A stretch of 64,000 bases of DNA, from positions 124,001 to 188,000 of the forward strand of contig NZ_JARPVX010000001.1 in assembly GCF_033947565.1 (NCBI RefSeq), in the 5' to 3' direction. Source of the DNA: Lichenihabitans sp033947565. GTDB lineage: Bacteria; Pseudomonadota; Alphaproteobacteria; Rhizobiales; Beijerinckiaceae. A program made the position numbers and the translations under genes. A model generated the notes under the pieces. That model was not told the DNA's origin, searched no databases, and saw nothing but the letters and a program-made list of their open reading frames with translations. Below, in pieces: positions 38,342-46,962 of this stretch; positions within the stretch are counted from its first letter, which is position 1, and every line of letters starts with the position of its first letter.

Positions 38342-39139
38342 ATGAAGCCCCAGGCGCGATTTCGCACGCTGTTCATCTCGGACCTGCATCTCGGCACCAA
38401 GGGGTGCCAGGGCGAACTGTTCCTCGACTTCCTCCGCCACAACGATGCCGAGACGATCTATCTGGTCGGCGACATCATCGATGGCTGGCAATTGCGGTCC
38501 GGCTGGTATTGGCCGGAAGCCCACAACACCATCGTCCAGAAATTCTTGCGAAAAGCCCGCAAGGGCTGCCGCATCATCTTTATTCCGGGCAACCACGACG
38601 ACTTTGCGCGCGATTATGCCGGGCTGAGCATGGGCGGCATCCAGGTGGTGCGCAACGCCACCCATGTGACGGCTGCGGGTCGCCGCTACCACGTCACTCA
38701 TGGCGACGAATATGACATCGTCATCCGCCATGCCCGCTGGCTCGCCTTTCTGGGGGACTGGGCCTATCAGGCGGCCTTGTTCTGCAACACGTACTTCAAC
38801 TACGGCCGGCGCAAGCTAGGGCTGCCCTATTGGTCTTTCTCGGCCTGGGCCAAGCTGAAGGTGAAGAACGCCGTCAACTTCATCGGAGCCTTCGAGGACG
38901 TCTTGTCGGAGTATGCCTCGAAGCATGGATTCGACGGCATCATCTGCGGCCACATCCATCACGCGGTCATTCGCGACCTGCATGGCGTCAGCTACGTCAA
39001 CACGGGCGACTGGGTGGAAAGCTGCACCGCCGTCGCGGAACATTTCGACGGGTCTCTCGAGATCCTCAAATGGAGGGCGCTGCGACCGCAACGGGAGCCG
39101 GAAGGCTTGGGGGAGATCGCCGAACCCGAATACGCCTGA
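38342..39139 (+). CDS. calcineurin-like metallophosphoesterase (UDP-2,3-diacylglucosamine diphosphatase-like)
   Basis: A 265-residue binuclear metallophosphoesterase with all family blocks: ISDLHLG, GDIIDGW, PGNHDD, THGDEYD and GHIHH. It resembles the LpxH-like group, but alphaproteobacteria generally use LpxI for lipid A, so the true substrate is probably another phospholipid or nucleotide-linked lipid. The stop shares a base with the start of the glycosyltransferase (TGATG), showing a coupled pair, perhaps for a membrane glycolipid. The start ATG at 38342 precedes the catalytic block by 12 residues. Confidence 0.85.
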   Translation: MKPQARFRTLFISDLHLGTKGCQGELFLDFLRHNDAETIYLVGDIIDGWQLRSGWYWPEAHNTIVQKFLRKARKGCRIIFIPGNHDDFARDYAGLSMGGIQVVRNATHVTAAGRRYHVTHGDEYDIVIRHARWLAFLGDWAYQAALFCNTYFNYGRRKLGLPYWSFSAWAKLKVKNAVNFIGAFEDVLSEYASKHGFDGIICGHIHHAVIRDLHGVSYVNTGDWVESCTAVAEHFDGSLEILKWRALRPQREPEGLGEIAEPEYA

Positions 39140-40185
39140 TGCGCCTCGCCATCGCCACCGACGCGTGGCATCCCCAGGTCAACGGCGTGGTGCGGTCCCT
39201 GCAGGCGACCGCCGCGGAACTGGGCCGTATCGGCATTGCGGTGACGATGATCACGCCGGAAGGTCGGCGGACCATCGCCTTGCCGAGCTACCCCGACATC
39301 CGGCTCGCGCTGGTGGGCGCCACCGCGATGGGCCGCCACCTCGAGGCGATCCGACCCGATCATGTCCATATCGCCACCGAAGGTCCCATCGGATTGGCGG
39401 TGCGGCGTGCCTGCCTGCGGCAGGGGCGCCTTTTTACGACCAGCTTTCACACGCGTTTTCCGGATTATCTCGCGGCCCGCCTGCCGGTGCCGCGCGGCCT
39501 GACCTTCGCGGCGCTGCGCTGGTTCCACAATGCAAGCCACGGCGTGATGGTCGCCACCGATGGCCTCGCGGACGAGCTGACCGGCCGCGGCTTTCAACGG
39601 GTGATGCGATGGTCGCGCGGTGTCGATGCCTCGCTCTACCATCCGCGCGAGATATCGATTCTCGACCTGCCGCGGCCGATCTTCCTGTCGGTCGGGCGCG
39701 TCGCGGTCGAGAAAAACCTCGACGAATTCCTGTCGCTCGACCTGCCGGGGTCGTGCGTGGTGGTGGGCGACGGCCCGGCCAAGGCGGAGCTGCAGGCGCG
39801 GCATGCCGGTGCGACCTTCCTGGGCACCCGCACCGGAGAAGATCTGGCCCGTCTTTATGCCAGCGCCGATGTGTTCGTCTTTCCGAGCCGCACCGACACT
39901 TTCGGCATTGTGTTGCTGGAAGCCCTGGCGAGCGGCCTGCCGGTTGCGGCCTACCCGGCCGGCGGCCCGCTCGACGTGATCGGCACGAGCGGCGCCGGCG
40001 TGCTGAGCCACGACCTCCGTGCTGCCTGCCTGGCGGCCCTCGCGATCCCCAAGGCGCAAGCGCGGGCCCACGCGATGCGATTCTCCTGGACCGAAAGCAC
40101 CCGGCAGTTCCTGGCCAACATCGAGGCCGCGCGCACCTACACCCGGGCCGCACCTCGTGCCGAGCCGCTGGCCTCGACGCCTTAA
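39139..40185 (+). CDS. glycosyltransferase family 4
   Basis: A 348-residue GT-B enzyme. The N-terminal acceptor domain starts RLAIATDAWHPQVNGVVRSL. The C-terminal nucleotide-sugar domain carries FLSVGRVAVEKNLDEFLSLD and the donor-binding VFPSRTDTFGIVLLEALASGLPV (the FPS-x-x-[DE] and E-x(7)-E region). Close relatives transfer sugars to diacylglycerol or phosphatidylinositol, so a glycolipid synthase is likely. It is translationally coupled to the metallophosphoesterase. No Pho box was seen upstream of the pair. Confidence 0.85.
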   Translation: MRLAIATDAWHPQVNGVVRSLQATAAELGRIGIAVTMITPEGRRTIALPSYPDIRLALVGATAMGRHLEAIRPDHVHIATEGPIGLAVRRACLRQGRLFTTSFHTRFPDYLAARLPVPRGLTFAALRWFHNASHGVMVATDGLADELTGRGFQRVMRWSRGVDASLYHPREISILDLPRPIFLSVGRVAVEKNLDEFLSLDLPGSCVVVGDGPAKAELQARHAGATFLGTRTGEDLARLYASADVFVFPSRTDTFGIVLLEALASGLPVAAYPAGGPLDVIGTSGAGVLSHDLRAACLAALAIPKAQARAHAMRFSWTESTRQFLANIEAARTYTRAAPRAEPLASTP

Positions 40186-40275
40186 CGTTTCGTCAAGCCT
40201 GCGCACCGATAAATCGGCGATGTGGTTTTCGTCGATGCCGTTCGGGCAGCGGGGCGACGGCCGTCGGGAAGCAGC

Positions 40276-41553
40276 ATGGCCCGCAGGCGCGTCGCGGTTC
40301 GATCACGGGTCCGATCCCACAGCCCCTTGTTCTGGGCCGGTTGGACGGTTGCGCCCTGGTGCTTGGCGATCGGATTGTTGATGTCCTTCGTGGCCGATGC
40401 GGGCCAGGATCCGGTGATCGGCGCCACCCGTGCGACGCTGAGCGCCGTCGGGCTCGGCCAACCGGGCGTGCTGGTTCCCGCCATGGACATTTTTGATGCG
40501 GGCGTGCGCGACAGTCTGCAGTCTTTGGCCCGCGACGGCATCGTGCGGGAGGCCCGGCTCAATGTCGGCAGCCGACCGGATCTCGATGCCACGCCCGACG
40601 AGACCGACCCCCGCATTGTCGTCAAAGCCGACCATGGCTCTGTGCCGGAGGTGAACCGCGCCCCCAAGGGCGATCCCTCGATCGGCTTGCGTCCCACCTT
40701 TGAGATCGGTCTCCGACGGCGCGGAGCCCTGCCGGACTACGTCCGCGCCGCGGTCGTCTTCGCCGACGGCGACGACGGAGCGCCGCCGCATGAGTTGATC
40801 CCGCCCGGCGATGCGCCGCCTGGACCCGACAGCGTGGCGCATTTTATGCCCCTCCCCGACGGCGTCGCCTTGACGACGCGGCAATCCTTTGCGGCCGCTT
40901 CCCCGTCGGCTGGCGGCACCGGCACAACCCAGCCGTCTCACCAGGACGGGTCGTCGCCCGCCGTGACCCGCGCCTCGGTCCTCGCCTCCTCCACGCCGGT
41001 CGAAGCCGGCTCGACCCCGATCCAGATCGCGCCCTTGCCGAAATTCTCCCGCGGCACGAACGGCGTACTGGCAAGCGGCACCACCGTGGTGATGGGCGTG
41101 GTCGAGCCAACGCCGACCTATGCGGCGCTCCTCAGCGGCGAAAACGCCGCGGCGGAACAACATTGTCTGGCCGAGGCCGTCTATTTCGAGGCACGCAGCG
41201 AGCCCGAAGAAGGGCAGGCCGCCGTGGCGCAGGTGGTGCTCAACCGCGCCATGAGCGGGCTCTACCCTGCCTCGATCTGTGGCGTAGTGTTCCAGAACCA
41301 GCAGCGCCGCAACGCCTGCCAGTTTTCCTTCGCGTGCGAAGGCCACGCGCTCCACGTCACCGAGCCGGCGGCCTGGAGCCGTGCGGCGCGGGTCGCGCGC
41401 GAAGTTCTGGAGGGCGCCGCCTATGTGTCCGACATCGGTGACGCGACCCATTACCACGCCAATTACGTGCGACCGCGCTGGGCTCGCCGCCTGGTGCGGG
41501 CCGACAAGATCGGTAACCATATCTTTTACAAGCTGAGGCCGGGCCAGACCTGA
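40276..41553 (+). CDS. SleB-like cell wall hydrolase with membrane anchor
   Basis: A 425-residue protein: a basic N-terminus, one transmembrane or signal-anchor segment (about 22-42), a disordered periplasmic stretch of about 240 residues, and a C-terminal Hydrolase_2/SleB domain (about 297-425). The domain has the catalytic-type Glu in CLAEAVYFEARSE and the YHANYVRPRWA block. SleB domains cleave peptidoglycan glycan strands. Start ATG at 40276 with GGGAAG five bases upstream. No gene is visible in the 218 bp that follow. Confidence 0.85.
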   Translation: MARRRVAVRSRVRSHSPLFWAGWTVAPWCLAIGLLMSFVADAGQDPVIGATRATLSAVGLGQPGVLVPAMDIFDAGVRDSLQSLARDGIVREARLNVGSRPDLDATPDETDPRIVVKADHGSVPEVNRAPKGDPSIGLRPTFEIGLRRRGALPDYVRAAVVFADGDDGAPPHELIPPGDAPPGPDSVAHFMPLPDGVALTTRQSFAAASPSAGGTGTTQPSHQDGSSPAVTRASVLASSTPVEAGSTPIQIAPLPKFSRGTNGVLASGTTVVMGVVEPTPTYAALLSGENAAAEQHCLAEAVYFEARSEPEEGQAAVAQVVLNRAMSGLYPASICGVVFQNQQRRNACQFSFACEGHALHVTEPAAWSRAARVAREVLEGAAYVSDIGDATHYHANYVRPRWARRLVRADKIGNHIFYKLRPGQT

Positions 41554-41771
41554 AGCGCTACCCTGTGCTCAAGGCGGCTAGGCCGGTTCTCAGTCGCGAT
41601 CAGGAATTCAGCCTCGGTGATCCGGTGAACCACCGCGGCCAGACCTGCAGCGAGCTCTTGCGCATCGATCCCGTCCGGTAGAACAAGACGGTGTCTCCCG
41701 ACCAGTCCTTCTAGTGCGAGACGCGCCGACCCGACAAGGCCGCCCTACCCCATGGAGCCAGACGCGACCGG

Positions 41772-43766
41772 ATGAACAGCACCGCAGACCTGACATCGCG
41801 GACGGGCTCGAGCGTCGCGCGCGGGCAGGCTTGCCTCGCTGGCCTGCAACACCCCGACGGATCGTGGGAAGCCGAGGTGGTGTGGAGCCCGGTCGTCACC
41901 GCGCAGGCCGCTATCGTGCAGGCCTGTGTCGGCCAGTGCCCGACAGGCGCACGACGCGACCGCATGGTGCAGCAGTTCCGTGTGACGTTGCGCCCCGATG
42001 GCGGGTGGGGGCTGCACCCCGAGTCACACTCCTACGTATTCGTCACCACGGTGGTGTATATCGCGGCTCGTCTCCTTGGCGTTCCGGCCGGCGATGCCAT
42101 GCTGGCCGGGGCCCGGGCCTTCCTGAGCCGGCAGCCCGGCGGCGTTCTGGCGAATCCGCAATGGGGCCGCTTCTGGATGGCGCTCGTCGGCCTCTACGAC
42201 TGGGCCGACCTGAACGCCTGCCCGGCCGAGCTCTTTCTGCTGCCGCGCGGTTCGGCACTCTCACCTTTGCGGTTCTACTGCCACACCCGGTACATCTACC
42301 TCGCTATGGCCTATCTGGGCGGCGTGCGCTTCCACGCCGATCTTGGCCCTGTACTCGACGATATCCGGGCCGAACTGCCCGGGCTTGCGGGGGCGCGCGG
42401 CGCCCGGCATGCGGTTGCGGTGGCCGCGACCGATCTGCACGAGCTGCCCGGCCCGGTGTTGTCGATCGCCTATGCGGCGACGCGGGTGCTCGGGCCGCTG
42501 TGGCGGGCCATGCCGGGGTCTGAACTCCTGCGTCGAAGGGCTCTCCGCAACGCGTTGGCGCGCATTCGCTATGAGCAGCGCGCCACCGGGTTCCAGGGCT
42601 TGTCCCCGGTCAGCGGACTGTTGAACACGCTGGCGCTTCATCATGCCAATGCAGCCGACCCGGATGCTGCCGCAAGCCTCGCCGGCGCCGAATATTGGTG
42701 CTGGAACGATGCGACAGACGGCCTGCGTTATGCGGGGGCTCGGTCGATGGCCTGGGACACGAGCTTCGCTTTGCAGGCTCTCGCTGATGGGTCCATCGGC
42801 TCGGTCGAGGAGCATGGGGATGCGATGCGGCGCGGCTACGACCGGCTTCGCACCATGCAGGCCACGACGGAACTGCCCGATCGCATCGCGGAAGACCGCG
42901 ACACCATCCTGGGTGGATGGTGCTTCACCGAAGGTACGCAGGCCTGGCCGGTCAGCGACTGCACCGCCGAAGCCGTACTGGCCCTGCTGGCCTGTCACGA
43001 CCACCCGGGTTTGATCGATCCCGATCAGCGCATATCGCCGCAGCACCTCGCCGAGGCGGCCAGCTTCATCCTGAGCCGACAAAACGCAGACGGCGGCTTC
43101 GGCAGCTATGAACGCCGGCGCGGGGCTCGGTTCCTGGAGACTCTCAACCCGTCCGAAATGTTCGGTCGCTGCATGACGGAGCTCACCTATGTCGAGTGCA
43201 CCGCATCGGCGATCCGCGCCCTGCGCCGCATCCTCGACACGGAGGCGCCGATCGATCGTGCCGCTGCGGAGCAGGCCGTCCGGCAGGGTACCGCGATCGT
43301 GCTGTCGCGCCAGAACCTGGACGGCAGCTGGCCAGGATTCTGGGGGATCAACGCGGTCTATGGAACCTTGTTCGCCCTGACGGCTTTGCGAGATGTCGGC
43401 CTTGCGACAGACCATGCCTCGATTCAGGCTGCTCGCGCTTGGCTCGAAGCGAGGCAAAAGGGCGACGGCGGCTGGGGCGAGCACTTTTCGGGTTGTGCGA
43501 CAGGTACATACGTCGACAATCCCGAGAGTCTGGTGATATCCACGGCATGGGCGACCTTGGCCTTGTTGTGTACGAGCGAGAAGCCGGGTGTGGCGGCGAT
43601 GCGTGGGGGCGCATGGCTGAGGCTCCATCAGGACGAGACGGGCGATTGGCCGCGCGATAGCGTGAATGGCGTTTTCTTCGGGACTGCGATGCTGGACTAC
43701 CGCCTCTACAATACTTACTTCCCCCTCATGGCTTTGACCCAACTGGACCGCCTCACCCATGCGTGA
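41772..43766 (+). CDS. oxidosqualene cyclase-type triterpene cyclase
   Basis: A 664-residue (alpha/alpha)6-barrel cyclase with several QW-type repeats (QHPDGSW, QNADGGFGSYE, QNLDGSW, QKGDGGWGE). The catalytic motif is VSDCTAE with Asp396, as in lanosterol and cycloartenol synthases, not the DXDD of squalene-hopene cyclases. Cys397, Cys476 (YVEC) and His171 (YCHTR) match human LSS Cys456, Cys533 and His232. GGWGLHPESHS, LNPSEMFGRC and NTYFPLMAL also follow the OSC pattern. It should cyclise 2,3-oxidosqualene to a 3-hydroxytriterpene. At 664 residues it is shorter than eukaryotic OSCs (about 730), and the start of the protein is more hopene-cyclase-like. It overlaps the epoxidase-like gene by eight bases. 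Confidence 0.88.
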   Translation: MNSTADLTSRTGSSVARGQACLAGLQHPDGSWEAEVVWSPVVTAQAAIVQACVGQCPTGARRDRMVQQFRVTLRPDGGWGLHPESHSYVFVTTVVYIAARLLGVPAGDAMLAGARAFLSRQPGGVLANPQWGRFWMALVGLYDWADLNACPAELFLLPRGSALSPLRFYCHTRYIYLAMAYLGGVRFHADLGPVLDDIRAELPGLAGARGARHAVAVAATDLHELPGPVLSIAYAATRVLGPLWRAMPGSELLRRRALRNALARIRYEQRATGFQGLSPVSGLLNTLALHHANAADPDAAASLAGAEYWCWNDATDGLRYAGARSMAWDTSFALQALADGSIGSVEEHGDAMRRGYDRLRTMQATTELPDRIAEDRDTILGGWCFTEGTQAWPVSDCTAEAVLALLACHDHPGLIDPDQRISPQHLAEAASFILSRQNADGGFGSYERRRGARFLETLNPSEMFGRCMTELTYVECTASAIRALRRILDTEAPIDRAAAEQAVRQGTAIVLSRQNLDGSWPGFWGINAVYGTLFALTALRDVGLATDHASIQAARAWLEARQKGDGGWGEHFSGCATGTYVDNPESLVISTAWATLALLCTSEKPGVAAMRGGAWLRLHQDETGDWPRDSVNGVFFGTAMLDYRLYNTYFPLMALTQLDRLTHA

Positions 43767-45090
43767 GGTCGACGTCGTTGTTGCCGGCGGCAGCATCGCG
43801 GGGCTTGCGGCCGCTGCGGCCCTGCGTGAATCCGGCATGTCGGTGGTCGTGGTCGAACCCGGCCAGCGCACCGATCGTCGCCTTGCGGGTGAGATGATCC
43901 ACCCTCTCGGTGTGGCGGGTTTGCGCGAACTCGGGTTGTTTGCCGAAGAGGCCTTCGCGGAGGCGGTGATGATCCACGGCTTTGCGGTCATTCCGGACGC
44001 CGGTGACGCGTCATCGAAGATCGCCTTGCGCTATGGGCGTCAAGCCGGGCGGGCGCCCTGCGCCATGGCGGTCGACTACGGCCTGTTGCGGCGCAACCTC
44101 GATCAGGCGGCACGCCGGCTCGACCACATCAGTTTCATCGACGACGCGCGCGTGAAGTCGGTCGACCTCACCGATCCCAAGGCGCCTGTCGTTTCGATCG
44201 AAGCGCCGTCCGGCCTCGACGTCATCCGGTGCCGCATGCTGGTGGTGGCCGATGGCGCCGCGAGTGCCGTGCGCAGCATGGTCGGCATCGCCCATAGCCG
44301 GCGCAGCATCTCGAACATTTCAGGCTACGTGGTGGAGAACGCTGCCTTGCCGGCGCCGGGCTTCGGCCATGTCATCATGGGCGGATCGTCGGTGGTGCTG
44401 GCTTACGAGATTGGCAACGGCCGTGCTCGCGTCATGTTCGATCAGCCTCTCGAGCAGGACGGCCTGACGCCCGTGGATCATCGCGAGGCCTTGCTTGCAG
44501 CCATTCCGGAACCGTTTCGGCATCAGGTCGCGGAAACGATCCGCGTGCAGAAGCCGCTCGGGTTCCGCAGCGCCGAGGTGATCGCCGAGGCCACCCACAA
44601 GGGCGCCGTCGTGCTGGTTGGCGATGCCGGCGGCAGTTGTCACCCGTTGACCGCGACCGGCATGACGGTCGGGATCAGCGACGGCATTCGCCTGCGCGAT
44701 GCGCTGCGTCGACATCCGGCCGATTTCGAGAAGGCGTTCCGGCATTACGGCCGCGCCCGCCGTCGGACGCAGCGCAGCCGCCGCATGGTGGCCACGGCGC
44801 TTCACGACGTTTGCAGCCGCCGCGAGCCCGAGTTGCGTGTGGTCCGATCCGGGCTGTTGCGCTATTGGCGCCGCGACGATCGCAGTGCCGCCGCCACGAT
44901 GGCCATCCTGGCCATGACGGATCTGCGTATCTCGTCAGCCTTCTGGCAGTTCCTGAAGGTCATCCGCCACGGGCTTGTGGAATACTGGTGCAACGACGAG
45001 GCGCGCCGACAGATCCCGCCGGCCAAGCTGGTGACGGCGCTCGGCAGCATGACCATTCAGCGGGTGGGCGCCTCACTGCGGGCTCGCTGA
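43759..45090 (+). CDS. squalene epoxidase-like FAD monooxygenase
   Basis: A 443-residue flavoprotein. The N-terminal dinucleotide fold is DVVVAGGSIAGLAAAAAL, and GEMIHPLGVAGLRELGL matches the GELLQPGG-type block of squalene epoxidases. The second FAD block GDAGGSCHPLTATGMTV matches their GDAxNMRHPLTGGGMTV signature. It probably forms 2,3-oxidosqualene for the cyclase encoded just upstream, with which its start overlaps (ATGCGTGA). The first glycine motif is GGSIAG rather than GxGxxG. There is no N-terminal membrane anchor as in eukaryotic enzymes; a C-terminal amphipathic region may contact the membrane. A reductase partner is not encoded nearby. Confidence 0.82.
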   Translation: MREVDVVVAGGSIAGLAAAAALRESGMSVVVVEPGQRTDRRLAGEMIHPLGVAGLRELGLFAEEAFAEAVMIHGFAVIPDAGDASSKIALRYGRQAGRAPCAMAVDYGLLRRNLDQAARRLDHISFIDDARVKSVDLTDPKAPVVSIEAPSGLDVIRCRMLVVADGAASAVRSMVGIAHSRRSISNISGYVVENAALPAPGFGHVIMGGSSVVLAYEIGNGRARVMFDQPLEQDGLTPVDHREALLAAIPEPFRHQVAETIRVQKPLGFRSAEVIAEATHKGAVVLVGDAGGSCHPLTATGMTVGISDGIRLRDALRRHPADFEKAFRHYGRARRRTQRSRRMVATALHDVCSRREPELRVVRSGLLRYWRRDDRSAAATMAILAMTDLRISSAFWQFLKVIRHGLVEYWCNDEARRQIPPAKLVTALGSMTIQRVGASLRAR

Positions 45091-45160
45091 GCGGTCGCGC
45101 CCTGCCTCCGGGTCGCGGTCAAACCAGGCGCGTGCGTAGACGAGCGTGCTGCCGGCCCGC

Positions 45161-45553
45161 CTAATTGAGGACGCGGCGCATCTCCGGCACGTCCAGCGAG
45201 AAGGCGGGAATCTCGATCTCGATCGATATCCCATCCTCATCGGTCATCGTGTAAGTCCCGGCCATGATGCCGGTCGGGGTCGCCAAGGGGCAGCCCGAGG
45301 TATAGCGGAAGGTTTCGCCCGGCTTTAGCACCGGCTGTTCGCCCACCACGCCCAAGCCCTGCACCTCTTCGAGCTTGCCGTTACCGTCGGTGATCAGCCA
45401 ATGGCGGGCGATCAATTGCATCAGCCGCGGCCCGCGGTTGAGAATCTCGATCGTATAGGCCCAGAAATACTGGTCCTGATCGGGATCCGATCGTTCGGCG
45501 AGAAACGCGGGCGTCACGGTCACCTGGATGCCTTCCGTCACGGCCGTGTACAT
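45161..45553 (-). CDS. apaG: ApaG
   Basis: A 130-residue fibronectin-III-like protein with the family block GEQPVLKPGETFRYTSGCPL and the downstream TGIMAGTYTM. ApaG proteins are linked to Co2+/Mg2+ tolerance and ApaH-related metabolism, but their biochemical role is uncertain. AAGGAGG, a near-perfect ribosome site, lies about ten bases before the ATG. It is 37 bp downstream of metZ on the same strand and probably shares its transcript. Confidence 0.93.
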   Translation of the reverse strand: MYTAVTEGIQVTVTPAFLAERSDPDQDQYFWAYTIEILNRGPRLMQLIARHWLITDGNGKLEEVQGLGVVGEQPVLKPGETFRYTSGCPLATPTGIMAGTYTMTDEDGISIEIEIPAFSLDVPEMRRVLN

Positions 45554-45590
45554 GTGCGCGATTCCTCCTTGTTGATGCGAAAGCCCAGCC

Positions 45591-46787
45591 TTAACGGCCG
45601 AGGCTCTCGAAAGCTTGGCTGAGATCGTCTTTCAGGTCCTCGACATCCTCAAGCCCGACCGACAAGCGCAGCATGCCTTCCCCAATGCCAAGGCCGGCCC
45701 GCACTTCGGCGGGGAGACGCTGGTGCGTCGTCGTGGCCGGATGAGTGACGAGGCTCTTCGAGTCGCCGAGATTGTTCGAGATGGCGATGATCCGGAGCGC
45801 ATTGGCGGCCTGGAATGCCTTGGCCTTGTTGGCCAGTTCAAAGGCCACCAGGGTGCCACCACCCCGCATCTGGCGCTTCGCCAGCGCGTGCTGGGGGTGA
45901 TCGGCGCGGAACGGATAGATCACCCGCTCGATGACGCCCTGCTCGGCCAGGAAGTCCGCGACGATCGCGGCAGCGGCGTTCTGGGCCGTCACCCTGAGGT
46001 CGAGGGTTTCCAGGCCCTTCAGCATGACCCAGGCCGTGAAAGGCGACATGGCGGGGCCGGTCTGGCGCAACAGGTTGTGCACGTGGGCTTCGATGAAGGC
46101 CTTGCTGGCCAGGATGACGCCGCCAAGGCAACGCCCCTGCCCGTCGACGTGCTTGGTCACCGAATAAACCACGCAATCGGCCCCGAGCTGCAGCGGGCTC
46201 TGCAGCATCGGGGTTGCGAAGACGTTGTCGACCACCAGGGTCGCGCCGCCCGCATGGGCAATCTCGGCCACAGCCGCGATATCGACGAGGCTCAACGTCG
46301 GGTTGGTCGGGCTTTCGAGGAACAGCGTCTTGGTGTTGGGCCGCATGGCGCTTCGCCATTGGTCGAGGTCTTCGCCATCGACCAGGGTCGTCTCGACACC
46401 GAAGCGCGGCAGCAGATCCTCGATCACGTAGCGGCACGACCCGAACAAGGCCTTGGCGCCCACCACATGGTCGCCGGCCTTCACCTGCCCCATGATGGCA
46501 GCCGTGACGGCCGCCATGCCGGTGGCGGTGGCCCGCGCCGCTTCAACGCCTTCGAGCAGGGCCATCCGCTCCTCGAACATGGCCACGGTCGGGTTCGAGA
46601 ACCGCGAATAGATGAAGCCGGGGTCCTCGCCGTTGAAGCGGGCCTCGGCGGCCTCCATGCTCGGATACACATAGCCCTGGGTCAGGAACAGGGCCTCGGA
46701 GGTTTCCGCAAATTGCGACCGCAGGGTTCCCCCATGCACGAGCCGGGTCGCGGGCCTCAACGAGGCGATGCGATTATCGCTTGCCAT
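45591..46787 (-). CDS. metZ: O-succinylhomoserine sulfhydrylase
   Basis: A 398-residue Cys/Met-metabolism PLP enzyme. The PLP lysine is Lys212 in YSVTKHVDGQGR, with substrate-site blocks YSRFSNPT and SLVTHPATTTHQRL. It converts O-succinyl- or O-acetylhomoserine plus sulfide to homocysteine in methionine synthesis. The MetZ assignment rests on the FGSCRYVIEDLLPRFGV region and on the SAM-II riboswitch about 95 bases upstream. GGAG just before the ATG at 46787 supports this start; the frame stays open further upstream through the leader. Confidence 0.92.
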   Translation of the reverse strand: MASDNRIASLRPATRLVHGGTLRSQFAETSEALFLTQGYVYPSMEAAEARFNGEDPGFIYSRFSNPTVAMFEERMALLEGVEAARATATGMAAVTAAIMGQVKAGDHVVGAKALFGSCRYVIEDLLPRFGVETTLVDGEDLDQWRSAMRPNTKTLFLESPTNPTLSLVDIAAVAEIAHAGGATLVVDNVFATPMLQSPLQLGADCVVYSVTKHVDGQGRCLGGVILASKAFIEAHVHNLLRQTGPAMSPFTAWVMLKGLETLDLRVTAQNAAAAIVADFLAEQGVIERVIYPFRADHPQHALAKRQMRGGGTLVAFELANKAKAFQAANALRIIAISNNLGDSKSLVTHPATTTHQRLPAEVRAGLGIGEGMLRLSVGLEDVEDLKDDLSQAFESLGR

Positions 46788-46879
46788 CACACTCTCCATC
46801 CCGCTGCGCCGGCGCTTGTCCATCAGCCACGCGCCAAAGGCTCGCAGCATGACCGGATCGGGGAGAGGCTCGAAAGAAC

Positions 46880-46934
46880 TCGGCCCTTAGCGCTTTGTTT
46901 ACCGTGGCGGCAAGTCAGCGAAATCACCACGCAA
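46880..46934 (-). promoter_or_regulatory. SAM-II riboswitch upstream of metZ
   Basis: Read on the minus strand, the leader contains GCGTGGTGATTT, CTTGCCGCCACGGTAAAC and GCGCTAAGGG in order. These are the conserved blocks of the SAM-II (metA) aptamer: the CGTGG/CCACG P1 stem, the UGAUUU segment, UAAA and GCUAA. It lies between the rhomboid gene and metZ, about 95 bases from the metZ start, where SAM would lower methionine synthesis. The final A of GCUAAA is G here. Confidence 0.85.
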
Positions 46935-46962
46935 TCAAGCTACACCGAGCCGAGAGGAGGCG

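Noticed and set aside
41772..43766. Squalene-hopene cyclase assignment for the cyclase
   Set aside because: The DXDD catalytic motif of hopene cyclases is absent; SDCTAE, YVEC and YCHTR match oxidosqualene cyclases, and an epoxidase-like gene is coupled to it.
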